From positions 1 through 64,000 of the forward strand of contig NZ_LXUK01000009.1 in the NCBI RefSeq assembly GCF_013072695.1: 64,000 nt of DNA, read 5' to 3'. The position numbers and the translations under genes were made by a program. Source of the stretch: Acinetobacter sp. Ac_5812 (GTDB lineage Bacteria; Pseudomonadota; Gammaproteobacteria; Pseudomonadales; Moraxellaceae). The notes below the pieces were generated by a model, which searched no databases, was not told where the DNA came from, and saw only the letters and a list, made by a program, of their open reading frames with translations. Positions 35,150 through 43,839 of the stretch are shown piece after piece; the stretch's first letter is position 1; every line of letters begins with the position of its first letter.

Positions 35150-35251
35150 TGTGGTTTCAGAGCTCTATCAACCGCCAATATCGCGGATTTATCTGGAGAA
35201 AACCTTGAAATTGTGCGTCGTGGTATAGGTCATGTCAGTGCTTTTGAGTAG
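35150..35251 (+). pseudogene. yciO: Diverged 3' fragment of yciO
   Basis: These 102 bases encode 33 codons and a stop that match the last 33 codons of yciO (GENLEIVRRGIGHVSAFE against GENPEIVRRGVGDVSAFE), with about 85% nucleotide identity by eye. There is no start codon. The fragment marks the far edge of the 33.2-35.15 kb insert. The remainder of the gap 34951-35266 is AT-rich with nothing else I can name. Confidence 0.9.
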
Positions 35252-35266
35252 TTCAATTGCTATTGA

Positions 35267-35827
35267 TTACTGCACAGATGCAGCATGTTCGCTGGGAGCA
35301 CTTTGCGCTGCTGGTACAGTACTTGGGATAAAGGTGACTTCTTCCGTATCTTCAATTACATCACCTTGTTTAGCATCCCGTATTTTATGGAAGTTTGGGC
35401 ATTCTGAGATTCTTTGTTGAAAGGAAAATAGTTCTTTCCCAAACTTATCTTTAATCGTCAAATAAAAAGTTACTCTATCCTGTTCAAAAACATTCAGCAT
35501 AGCCAACCGTGGTGTAGCTTCCATAGCAGTCAACCCATTTAATTGGCTACACCAAGACTTTTTAAATGCTTGTTTATCTAACAGTTCAGGAATCGGAACA
35601 GCATCAACCAAAAAGTTTTGATAAATACGAATGTTGGGATATTGATTTAGAAAATCAATTTGTAGACCTTGTGGTTGTCTAGATGAAATTTCCTTTTTTG
35701 TCTCATCTGTCCAAGTCGTTTTTAAATATTCTCTCGCTTCCTTTTCATATTTATATGATTGATATTTAGGATAAATCACTTGCCAAAATATCACCAACAC
35801 CCCAAATACAATAAGGATGTTTTTCAT
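35267..35827 (-). CDS. Membrane-anchored hypothetical protein, 186 aa (paralogue A)
   Basis: One N-terminal membrane segment (NILIVFGVLVIFWQVIYP, residues 3-20) is followed by a soluble domain, probably periplasmic. It shares with its neighbour at 35904-36386 the phrase LNQYPNI followed by Y-x-NF, a Cys near the middle, and a C-P-x-F motif near the end (SECPNFHK). The two Cys may form a disulfide. A disordered Ala/Ser/Pro tail ends the protein. No named family. Confidence 0.7.
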   Translation of the reverse strand: MKNILIVFGVLVIFWQVIYPKYQSYKYEKEAREYLKTTWTDETKKEISSRQPQGLQIDFLNQYPNIRIYQNFLVDAVPIPELLDKQAFKKSWCSQLNGLTAMEATPRLAMLNVFEQDRVTFYLTIKDKFGKELFSFQQRISECPNFHKIRDAKQGDVIEDTEEVTFIPSTVPAAQSAPSEHAASVQ

Positions 35828-35903
35828 TCAAAGTTAGCCCTAGATAACAATGGATTTAAAAGTTTACAATCTAAAAACCTACGAACTGGAGATTAAATTA
35901 AAT

Positions 35904-36386
35904 CTAGGCAATACTCAGTTTTAACACTTGAAATTCAGGACATTGTGAAAGTACTTGCTTGTGTTCCATCAAAACATTCCCTAAACGATTTTTAACAATA
36001 TAGGTCATCACGACATTATCGTGCTCAATCACACTCACAACAGCTTTAGTCTTATCTTTATATTTATTATCTTGCTGAGGTAATTGAGAAAAATATCCAC
36101 ATGCTAGCTTCTGACTATTTTCAAGCAATTTAGGTTTAATGAAAGCTTCAGCCTCTTGAGGAAGATCCTGAGTAAAATTCATATAAAAGAAAATATTAGG
36201 ATACTGATTTAAAATATCACTTTTGATCGGTAAATCTTTAGAAGCACTTTGCATCTCAGGAGTAATAGCAAGATTTTTTAAACTATTTCTTTCTTGTTCC
36301 TCAAATTCATATTGCCAATATTTTTCAGTACCAAAATATAATGCTGCAATAATTGCTACCCCACCTACAACAAACTTAAAATTCAT
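35904..36386 (-). CDS. Membrane-anchored hypothetical protein, 160 aa (paralogue B)
   Basis: N-terminal membrane segment (FVVGGVAIIAALYFGTE, residues 5-21), then a soluble domain with ILNQYPNIFFYMNF, ACGYFSQL and SQCPEFQVL, matching the order of motifs in the adjacent 186-aa protein. The pair is a tandem duplication, 76 bp apart and co-oriented. Function unknown; two conserved Cys suggest a disulfide-bonded exported domain. Confidence 0.7.
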   Translation of the reverse strand: MNFKFVVGGVAIIAALYFGTEKYWQYEFEEQERNSLKNLAITPEMQSASKDLPIKSDILNQYPNIFFYMNFTQDLPQEAEAFIKPKLLENSQKLACGYFSQLPQQDNKYKDKTKAVVSVIEHDNVVMTYIVKNRLGNVLMEHKQVLSQCPEFQVLKLSIA

Positions 36387-36595
36387 TTTGTATTTCTCGC
36401 TTAATATTTAATTTTATAATTCATGAGTTCACACTCACTTAATGATCGAGCTATTATTTATAAATATTTATTAAATTCAACAAAATAAGATAGAAATAAA
36501 TCAAAAAAATCTTATTTTCCGATGACTAGAAAATCCATGGTAGCTTTATGATGAATTATTTAAAAAAGAGATGAGCGAATTTTAATAATCGCTCA

Positions 36596-37312
36596 TTAGC
36601 CTTCAAAAAAGTCAGACAATCGCTGTTTTTGAAAACCTTGCGCATCAAAATTATCCGGACTGAGCCATTGCTGATACATTTCTTCTAAATCAGGCCATTC
36701 TTCATCAATGATTGAAAACCATGCGGTATTACGGTTATGCCCTTTAGTCATCCGATCTTGACGAAATAAACCTTCATACTGAAACCCAAAACGTAAAGCT
36801 GCGGCTTTAGAAGGTGCATTACAATCATCACATTTCCATTCAACTCGTCTAAATCCGTATGCAAAGCATTGTTGCAATAATAGGAATATCACTTCAGTTG
36901 AGGCTTTGGATTTCTTCATTTTATGCGAAAAATAAACATTGCCTATTTCAATAGCACCCTGCTCTAACCTCGGGTTTAACAAAGCAATCCAACCTTGGAT
37001 CGTGCCATCAATTTCAATTAAAAAATGAGCCGAACCTTTAAAACCAAATAAATTTTGCAAATCTTGTTTCAGTGAAACTTGGCTTTGTGGTGCTGCATAA
37101 GGCAAATACGTCCAACAGGCTGCATTTTCTTCCGTTGCAACAGCATCCCAAATTTGATTCGCAGCCTGATCAGAGATTTCACCTGAAATATGAATCAATT
37201 TGACCGATTGCCCATCTAGATTATGTTTAATCGGTTGGTTAGGTTGATGATCGATGGCAAAGCCGACAGTTTGCCCAAATTGATTCTGTTGTGTTTTTAA
37301 ATAATGTTTCAT
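36596..37312 (-). CDS. GNAT acetyltransferase, RimJ/RimL type
   Basis: The 238-aa protein matches the RimL-like GNAT branch: IEIGNVYFSHKMKKSKASTE (about residues 139-158), FRRVEWKCDDCNAPSKAAAL (about residues 174-193) and RFGFQYEGLFRQDRMTKGHN (about residues 194-213). Members N-acetylate ribosomal proteins, amino acids or antibiotics; the target here is unknown. Confidence 0.85.
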   Translation of the reverse strand: MKHYLKTQQNQFGQTVGFAIDHQPNQPIKHNLDGQSVKLIHISGEISDQAANQIWDAVATEENAACWTYLPYAAPQSQVSLKQDLQNLFGFKGSAHFLIEIDGTIQGWIALLNPRLEQGAIEIGNVYFSHKMKKSKASTEVIFLLLQQCFAYGFRRVEWKCDDCNAPSKAAALRFGFQYEGLFRQDRMTKGHNRNTAWFSIIDEEWPDLEEMYQQWLSPDNFDAQGFQKQRLSDFFEG

Positions 37313-37553
37313 CGTGATTTATAATAGAAAGAATGGTTTTCGTTGCTAATTTAAGCATAAGTTTTTTCTATGACCTATGTAATCTTGCATAAATACAGAA
37401 AATACCCTGAGAACTTTAAGGTTTTTGTAAGTAGGTAATTTATTAAATTGGCAATTTCGATTAGAATAGAGCTGCTCTTGTAGCATGTGCCTTTCTTTGC
37501 ACAAAAAATTATATCTTTCATGCTTTTGAAAATTCGCGTGGCTTATAACGGTA

Positions 37554-38348
37554 ATGAACCAAATTCTCCCCCAAACTTTGGAGTCCACTCCTTCCATTCG
37601 CGTGCTTGACGAGTGGCAGGAAGTCATACCTGAAGATTTGTATATCCCGCCTGCCGCGTTTGAAATTTTGCTGGAACAATTTGAAGGCCCGCTAGACTTT
37701 CTGATTTACCTGATTCAAAAAAATGGCTTTGATTTATTACAGGTCGATATCTCTCCGATTGCCACTCAATATCTGTCCTATATGGATAGTATGAAATCGC
37801 TGAATATTGAGCTGACGGCTGATTATATGGTGATGGCCGCATTGCTTGCGGATTTAAAATCACGCTTACTTTTACCCAAACCAGCTGCTGTTGATCAATT
37901 CGAGAAAGATCCAAAACAAGAATTAATTGATCGTTTGGAAACTTATCTACGTATTAAGCAGGCTGCGGAACGATTGGGACAGATGCCAATCTTCGAGCGT
38001 GATACTTTTAGCACCAATGTCAGTATTGGGCACATCGCTCCGATTTATGAAGGCTATGATGTTGCCGCCTTACATGATGCTTTATTTTGTGTATTTAACC
38101 GCCCTGAACCCATCACCCACGTGGTGGCGCAAGAGCCTGTGTTATTAGAAGAACGTATTGCCTTTATTGAAAGCCAGCTCGCATCAGGTGAGGCATTGAG
38201 TTTTATTGAATTATTAAATCCCATGCAAGGTCGTATGGGGATGGTGGTTACATTTATGGCGGTGCTTGAACTGACACGTCAACAAAGAATTCAGATTATC
38301 CATACAGGCATTGAAGCTCCTTTAACCATTCAAGGAGTGAGTGCATGA
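37554..38348 (+). CDS. scpA: Segregation and condensation protein A
   Basis: ScpA is the kleisin that with ScpB and SMC condenses chromosomes. The 264-aa product shows FEGPLDFLIYLIQKNGFDLL (about residues 43-62), the AALLADLKSRLLLPKP helix, and a C-terminal winged helix (VTFMAVLELTRQQRIQI). The N-terminal ~35 residues are an extension. The stop overlaps scpB by ATGA. Acinetobacter normally carries scpAB, although E. coli uses MukBEF. Confidence 0.93.
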   Translation: MNQILPQTLESTPSIRVLDEWQEVIPEDLYIPPAAFEILLEQFEGPLDFLIYLIQKNGFDLLQVDISPIATQYLSYMDSMKSLNIELTADYMVMAALLADLKSRLLLPKPAAVDQFEKDPKQELIDRLETYLRIKQAAERLGQMPIFERDTFSTNVSIGHIAPIYEGYDVAALHDALFCVFNRPEPITHVVAQEPVLLEERIAFIESQLASGEALSFIELLNPMQGRMGMVVTFMAVLELTRQQRIQIIHTGIEAPLTIQGVSA

Positions 38349-38944
38349 GTTTAGATCAATTTGAGCAAAATGAAGGCATGTCGTTTGAGGACATTCATCA
38401 TGAAGTATTATTGCAAATTGAAGCGATTTTATTTGCCAGTGACTCCCCAGTTTCGCTTGCACGTCTAAAAGAAGCCTTTCAAAACCAATATAATAAGCAG
38501 CAATTACGCACATTTTTACAACAACTGGCGATGCTACAGCATGGTCGTTCAATCGAATTAATTGAAACGGCGCAAGGTTTTCGCTTTCAAGTACGTGCAA
38601 AATATCGAAATGTTATTGCACAGGTTTGGCCAGAGCGCCCAACCAAGTTGTCACCCTCATTACTCGAAACTGTCGCAGTGATTGCTTACCATCAACCCGT
38701 CACACGTGCCGATATTGAGCAGATTCGTGGTGTATCCAACAATAGCCAGAATTTAAGAACGCTTTTTGACTGGAACTGGATTAAAGAAGCTGGTTTCAGA
38801 GATTTACCCGGAAGACCTGCGTTGTTAGTCACAACGCCCCAATTTTTAAATGCATTTGGTTTAGCTTCGCTAGGTCAATTGCCTCCCCTACAGAACGCCA
38901 AGGAAGCATTCATGACACTCGACGCACATGCGCCGAAGTCCTGA
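38345..38944 (+). CDS. scpB: Segregation and condensation protein B
   Basis: ScpB dimers bind ScpA and regulate SMC. The 199-aa protein has two winged-helix domains: the first around IEAILFASDSPVSLARLKEA, the second around LETVAVIAYHQPVTRADIEQ and IRGVSNNSQNLRTLFDWNWI, typical of the family. It is translationally coupled to scpA and followed by rluB after 42 bp, a conserved order. Confidence 0.94.
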   Translation: MSLDQFEQNEGMSFEDIHHEVLLQIEAILFASDSPVSLARLKEAFQNQYNKQQLRTFLQQLAMLQHGRSIELIETAQGFRFQVRAKYRNVIAQVWPERPTKLSPSLLETVAVIAYHQPVTRADIEQIRGVSNNSQNLRTLFDWNWIKEAGFRDLPGRPALLVTTPQFLNAFGLASLGQLPPLQNAKEAFMTLDAHAPKS

Positions 38945-38986
38945 GAAAGGTGAACTGTTGATCATTATGTCTAAGGTTGTGCTGTC

Positions 38987-39934
38987 ATGAGTGAAAAATT
39001 ACAAAAGGTTTTAGCGAGAGTCGGGTTAGGCTCGCGTCGCTATATGGAGGAAGTCATTGCTGCTGGTCGTGTCAGTATCAATGGTAGTATTGCCCAAGTT
39101 GGCGAACGTATTGAACCAGGTGATGAACTTCGTATCGATGGTCGTAAAGTACAATTCCAAATTGAAGATGAAATTCGCCGTCGCGTATTAATTTACTATA
39201 AACCAGAAGGTGAAATCTGTTCACGTAATGACCCTGAAAAGCGTCCTACGGTATTTGATCATTTACCTCAAATTGCCAACGACCGTTGGGTCATGGTGGG
39301 TCGTCTGGATATTAACAGTACTGGCTTATTGTTATTCACCAATGATGGAGAGCTTGCCAACCGTTTAATGCACCCTTCAAACGAAGTTGAGCGTGAATAT
39401 GCTGTTCGCGTGATGGGTGAAGTCACCCCACAAATTCGCAATAACATGCTGAAAGGTGTTGAGCTTGAAGATGGTCCAGCCAAGTTTGAATCATTCTCAG
39501 AAATTGGTGGTGATGGTATTAACCGTTGGTATCAAGTGGTGGTTAAAGAAGGTCGTAACCGCGAAGTTCGTCGTATCTTTGAATCACAAAGCTTAAAAGT
39601 TAGCCGCTTATTACGTACTCGTTACGGCACGGTAATTTTACCACGCGAGTTACGTACGGGTCGTTGGATGGAATTGGATAAAAGCGATATCGATAACTTG
39701 GCAAAATCAGTTGAGTTAAAACCACGTCAAGGCACAGGTTTATTCGGTATGGCAAAACGTCGTACTGAACGTATGTCTGAAAAGCCGATGGCGGCACGTC
39801 GTGGTGGTTACTTACGTCAGCAACGTCGTGATGATGAGCAACAAGATCAGCCACAACAACGCCCAAGTGGTAATAGCAACAACAGCAATAACCGTAAAAC
39901 CATTGGTTTTAATAAAGGTTTTAAGAAGTTCTAA
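38987..39934 (+). CDS. rluB: 23S rRNA pseudouridine 2605 synthase RluB
   Basis: RluB modifies U2605 of 23S rRNA. The 315-aa protein has an N-terminal S4 domain (EKLQKVLARVGLGSRRYMEE) and the catalytic loop MVGRLDINSTGLLLFTNDGE (Asp about residue 107). GRNREVRRIFESQ follows near residues 194-206. The C-terminal ~70 residues are basic and Gln/Asn-rich (QQDQPQQRPSGNSNN), a low-complexity tail common in this family. Confidence 0.94.
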   Translation: MSEKLQKVLARVGLGSRRYMEEVIAAGRVSINGSIAQVGERIEPGDELRIDGRKVQFQIEDEIRRRVLIYYKPEGEICSRNDPEKRPTVFDHLPQIANDRWVMVGRLDINSTGLLLFTNDGELANRLMHPSNEVEREYAVRVMGEVTPQIRNNMLKGVELEDGPAKFESFSEIGGDGINRWYQVVVKEGRNREVRRIFESQSLKVSRLLRTRYGTVILPRELRTGRWMELDKSDIDNLAKSVELKPRQGTGLFGMAKRRTERMSEKPMAARRGGYLRQQRRDDEQQDQPQQRPSGNSNNSNNRKTIGFNKGFKKF

Positions 39935-39950
39935 TTCTTGATCCTAAAAA

Positions 39951-39983
39951 TAAAAAAACGCTCTGATTAGAGCGTTTTTTTAT
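39951..39983. terminator. Bidirectional terminator between rluB and yejF
   Basis: AACGCTCT pairs with AGAGCGTT around GATT, with an A-run before and a T-run after, so it ends both convergent transcripts. Confidence 0.9.
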
Positions 39984-39989
39984 TGGTTT

Positions 39990-41723
39990 TTAACCATGCT
40001 GCACAATACCTTGCGGGATCGCATTCAGCAGCTTTTTGGTATATTCATGTTGCGGATGTAGATATAGTTCATCTGAATTGGCAATTTCAACCAACTCGCC
40101 ATGATTCATCACCATGACTTGATCAGAAATGTATTTCACGACAGATAAGTCATGTGAAATAAAGATATAGCTCAGACCAAACTCATCTTGTAGGTCCTGC
40201 AATAAATTCAGCACCTGCGCTTGTACCGACACATCCAGCGCAGAAACCGATTCATCACAAATCAAGATTTCTGGTTTTAAGGTCAAGCAACGTGCAATCG
40301 CAATCCGTTGCCGTTGTCCGCCAGAAAACTCATGCGGATAACGATCATAGGCTTGCACAGGCAAACTGACGCGCTCTAACAGCTCCAATGCCATCTTTTT
40401 ACGCTCAGCATCATTTTGACCAATGCCATGAATTCGCATCGGTTCCAATAAAATCTGTCCGATGGTAAAGCGTGGATTGAGTGAAGCATAAGGGTTCTGG
40501 AAAATGATTTGAATTTTGCGTTGGTACTGACAAAACTCTTTCTCACTCATCGCTAGAATATCTTTTCCATCAATCAAGGCTTGTCCGCCCGTTGCTTCAT
40601 GCAAACGCATCAACAGTAAACCAATGGTGGTTTTACCTGAACCCGACTCTCCAACGAGTCCCAAGGTTTTACCTTTCGCCAATTGAAAAGAGACACTTTT
40701 AACGGCCTGAAATTCATCTTGTCCCCACAAGCCCTTACGGCTATAAAAAGATTTTTTCAGGTCTTTGACCTCTAAAACAATTTGTTCTTCGCCAGTCAGA
40801 CCACGCGCACGTTGTTTCAGGTTTAAATCAGATAGATTGGTGGCTTCGATCAGTTGTCCATTTTCGTCCTGCTTCATAAAATCACTGGTCACAGGCAAAC
40901 GGTATGGACGTGTCGCCAGCTGTGGGCGACAATGCAGCAAAGCACGGGTATACACATCTTGTGGTTGTTCCAACACCTGTTCAACAGGGCCACTTTCCCG
41001 AATCTCACCATGACGCATCACAATCACTTCATCTGCGATTTCACCCACCAAGGCTAAATCATGGGTAATAAACAGCATCGACATTTCATGGCGCTGTCGT
41101 AATGACTCTAATAAATCAATGATCTGCTTTTGGATGGTGACATCTAAGGCTGTGGTCGGCTCATCGGCAATCAATAACTTCGGTTCACAGGCAATCGCCA
41201 TCGCAATCATCACCCGTTGTTGCTGACCACCTGAAAGCTGACTCGGATAAGCATCGATCTTGGTTTCAGGTGCAGGAATACCGACTTCTTTCAGCAATTC
41301 AAGTACCCGTGCTCTGGCCTGCTTACGTCCCATACCTAAATGAATACATAACACTTCAGCAATTTGATCTCCCACTGTAAAGACAGGATTCAACGAGGAC
41401 ATCGGCTCCTGAAAAATCATGGCAATATCCTTACCACAAATTTTCCGAATCTCTTTGGCCGATAAGTTGAGTAAATCTTTACCTTCAAAGCAAATTTGAC
41501 TCTGTTCGGCAATCTGGCTTTGCCCTTTTGGCAACAGCCCCATCACGGCCAAGGAAGTAACCGATTTGCCACTGCCCGACTCTCCAACCAGCGCTACAGT
41601 TTTATTTTTAGGAATTGAAAACGAAATCCCTTTGACTGTTTCGATCCACTGCTTATTTTCACCCTTAAAGCTGACACGGAGATCATCGACACGTAATAGC
41701 GTTGTTTCATTCTGATATTGCAT
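39990..41723 (-). CDS. yejF: Peptide ABC transporter, fused double ATPase (YejF-like)
   Basis: The 577-aa protein holds two complete ABC ATPases. Each has Walker A (GESGSGKS about residues 48-55; GESGSGKT about 363-370), signature (LSGGQQQR and FSGGQRQR) and Walker B (LLIADEPTTALD, LICDESVSALD). It powers peptide import with YejB and YejE. A GGAGAG site supports the start, 12 bp after yejE. Confidence 0.92.
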   Translation of the reverse strand: MQYQNETTLLRVDDLRVSFKGENKQWIETVKGISFSIPKNKTVALVGESGSGKSVTSLAVMGLLPKGQSQIAEQSQICFEGKDLLNLSAKEIRKICGKDIAMIFQEPMSSLNPVFTVGDQIAEVLCIHLGMGRKQARARVLELLKEVGIPAPETKIDAYPSQLSGGQQQRVMIAMAIACEPKLLIADEPTTALDVTIQKQIIDLLESLRQRHEMSMLFITHDLALVGEIADEVIVMRHGEIRESGPVEQVLEQPQDVYTRALLHCRPQLATRPYRLPVTSDFMKQDENGQLIEATNLSDLNLKQRARGLTGEEQIVLEVKDLKKSFYSRKGLWGQDEFQAVKSVSFQLAKGKTLGLVGESGSGKTTIGLLLMRLHEATGGQALIDGKDILAMSEKEFCQYQRKIQIIFQNPYASLNPRFTIGQILLEPMRIHGIGQNDAERKKMALELLERVSLPVQAYDRYPHEFSGGQRQRIAIARCLTLKPEILICDESVSALDVSVQAQVLNLLQDLQDEFGLSYIFISHDLSVVKYISDQVMVMNHGELVEIANSDELYLHPQHEYTKKLLNAIPQGIVQHG

Positions 41724-41735
41724 TTTGTCTCTCCG

Positions 41736-42878
41736 CTATTTCAACTTAGGATCTAAAGCATCACGTAAGGCATCAGTAAACATCGAAAATGCAGTGACTA
41801 ATACAGCCATTGCGATAGATGCAGCAGCCAATTGCCACCATTTACCTAAAATCAACTCACTTTGCGCCTCATTCAACATACTGCCCCAAGACACCACGCC
41901 AACAGGCACACCAAAACCAAGGAAGCTTAGAATCACTTCTGATTTAATGAATGACACCACCAAAATCGAAATCTGTACCAAAGCGATATGACTCACGTTT
42001 GGAAATATATGCACAAACATACGACGTAGATGACTGACGCCAATGGCCTTAGCTGCAAGGACATATTCGCGCGATTTATGTTTCATATATTCAGCACGAA
42101 TCAGACGAAATACCCCAGTCCAACCCGTTAGACCTAAAATCAGGACTATTGATAGAATCCCCTTTTGTTGCAATACCGCCGCAATCGCTAACACCAACAG
42201 TAAATAAGGAATCGAGGTAAAAATGTTATAGAACCAGTTCAGAACATCATCGACCCAACCGCCAAAATATCCCGCAATTGCGCCAAGAAAAGTACCAATC
42301 ACCACTGCCAATAAAGCGGATAACAAACCGACTAGAATTGAGGTTTCAGCACCTTTAATGGTTTTTAATAAGATATCTTGTCCCCATTTGTCTGCACCAA
42401 ATGGCAATGTAGTTTTGAGCTCTTGTTTTTGATCGAGTAAATGCCCACCGAGTTGTTGATCAATCTGTTGCATATCCTCAGCTAGAGGATCAACCACGCC
42501 ATAATTATCAATGACTGAACCACCTTGCTGTTCAGCCTGAATTTCCGCATTGAGTTGCTGAATCACATCTTTTAAGGGGTCTACTGGATTTTCAGGTAAA
42601 GCTTCCGTGCTTTCAGTAGTTGCCTTAATTTGATCAGACTCAGTATCCGCACCTAAAAAGGTCGGTGGCGCATAACTGACTGCAACTTCTTTATTCCAGT
42701 TAGAGGCAATTACCCCTGTCATGGATAAAGCGAGCAGGATGAAATAAAATAATACGATGACAAAAGATACCACAGCGATTCGATCTGACTTCAATCGATT
42801 CAAGGCCAAATGCCAGAGTCCTGTTGACGCAGAAGATTCATTTGAGGAAGCTTTGCCTTTAAAAATTGTACTGAGCAT
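41736..42878 (-). CDS. yejE: Peptide ABC transporter permease YejE-like
   Basis: The ~380-aa product has a first membrane segment (VVSFVIVLFYFILLALSMTG), a long soluble loop (about residues 60-160) ending in FGADKWGQDILLK, then about five more segments with the permease EAA loop (AAKAIGVSHLRRMFVHIFPN). The long Gln/Glu-rich loop is bigger than in typical OppC proteins. The start is set at the ATG at 42876-42878, 6 bases after AGGAGG; the ATG at 42884 touches that site. Confidence 0.9.
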   Translation of the reverse strand: MLSTIFKGKASSNESSASTGLWHLALNRLKSDRIAVVSFVIVLFYFILLALSMTGVIASNWNKEVAVSYAPPTFLGADTESDQIKATTESTEALPENPVDPLKDVIQQLNAEIQAEQQGGSVIDNYGVVDPLAEDMQQIDQQLGGHLLDQKQELKTTLPFGADKWGQDILLKTIKGAETSILVGLLSALLAVVIGTFLGAIAGYFGGWVDDVLNWFYNIFTSIPYLLLVLAIAAVLQQKGILSIVLILGLTGWTGVFRLIRAEYMKHKSREYVLAAKAIGVSHLRRMFVHIFPNVSHIALVQISILVVSFIKSEVILSFLGFGVPVGVVSWGSMLNEAQSELILGKWWQLAAASIAMAVLVTAFSMFTDALRDALDPKLK

Positions 42879-42888
42879 CGTCATCCTC

Positions 42889-43827
42889 CTATTTCAACTG
42901 CACACGAGGATCGAGGAGCTTATAAATCAGATCGGCGATCAAGTTAAAAATCATGGTGACCGCAGCGATATATACGGTGATGGCTTTAATCACAGGAAAA
43001 TCACTGCGTTCAACGGCGATGATAATTTCCCGACCAATGCCCGGAATACCAAAGAAACGTTCAATCAGGAAAGCTCCGATCAACAAGGCGGGCAAACTGG
43101 CCATCACTTCGGTCACAATCGGAATTGAGGCATTCCGCAATACATGTACACCGAGTACCCGAGACTCCCCCACACCTTTGGCACGCGCAGTCCGCACATA
43201 ATCTTGGTTAATTTCATCTAAGACGAAGCTGCGATATAAACGTAGCGTTGGAGCAATGCTGACCACCAACATGATTAAGATCGGCAACAAGGCATAATGG
43301 AATAGATTTTGGCTAAAGCTATCACTCCAACCTTGTACTGGGAACCAACTGAGTTGATAGGCCAAAACATATTGGAAGATGATGATATACACCAAGATAC
43401 TGATCGACATGCCAATGGTACACAGCATCATCACCATACGATCGGTCAAGGAACCACGAACAGATGCAACCGCCAATGCCAAGATGATTGAAATCACGGT
43501 TTGCAAAATGGTCAGTGGAATCAATAAGGTCAATGATGGCCCTAAACGGGTCAGAATAATCTGTGAAACAGATTCGCCTGTACTCCAACTGGCACCGTAA
43601 TCGAAAGTCAGGATCTGTTTAATAAAAATCCACAGCTGCACATAATAAGGTTGATCGACCCCTAACTGTTTACGGATGTTTTCAATTTGCTCGGGGTTGG
43701 ACATTTTCCCTGCCAAGATATATGCAGGATCGCCCCCCACCCAGTTAAACAAGAAGAAAATCAGCAAAATGACACCCAACATGGTCGGGATCATTTGCCA
43801 TAGTCTACGCACGACATAAGCAAGCAT
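42889..43827 (-). CDS. yejB: Peptide ABC transporter permease YejB-like
   Basis: The 312-aa OppB-type permease has six membrane segments, a large periplasmic region between the first two (GGDPAYILAGKMSNPEQIEN), and the EAA loop YVRTARAKGVGESRVLGVHV (about residues 211-230). The end RFFGIPGIGREIIIAVERSD is typical. It lies 12 bp after the M3 peptidase and 4-10 bp before yejE. Confidence 0.92.
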   Translation of the reverse strand: MLAYVVRRLWQMIPTMLGVILLIFFLFNWVGGDPAYILAGKMSNPEQIENIRKQLGVDQPYYVQLWIFIKQILTFDYGASWSTGESVSQIILTRLGPSLTLLIPLTILQTVISIILALAVASVRGSLTDRMVMMLCTIGMSISILVYIIIFQYVLAYQLSWFPVQGWSDSFSQNLFHYALLPILIMLVVSIAPTLRLYRSFVLDEINQDYVRTARAKGVGESRVLGVHVLRNASIPIVTEVMASLPALLIGAFLIERFFGIPGIGREIIIAVERSDFPVIKAITVYIAAVTMIFNLIADLIYKLLDPRVQLK

Positions 43828-43839
43828 AATGGCAAATCC

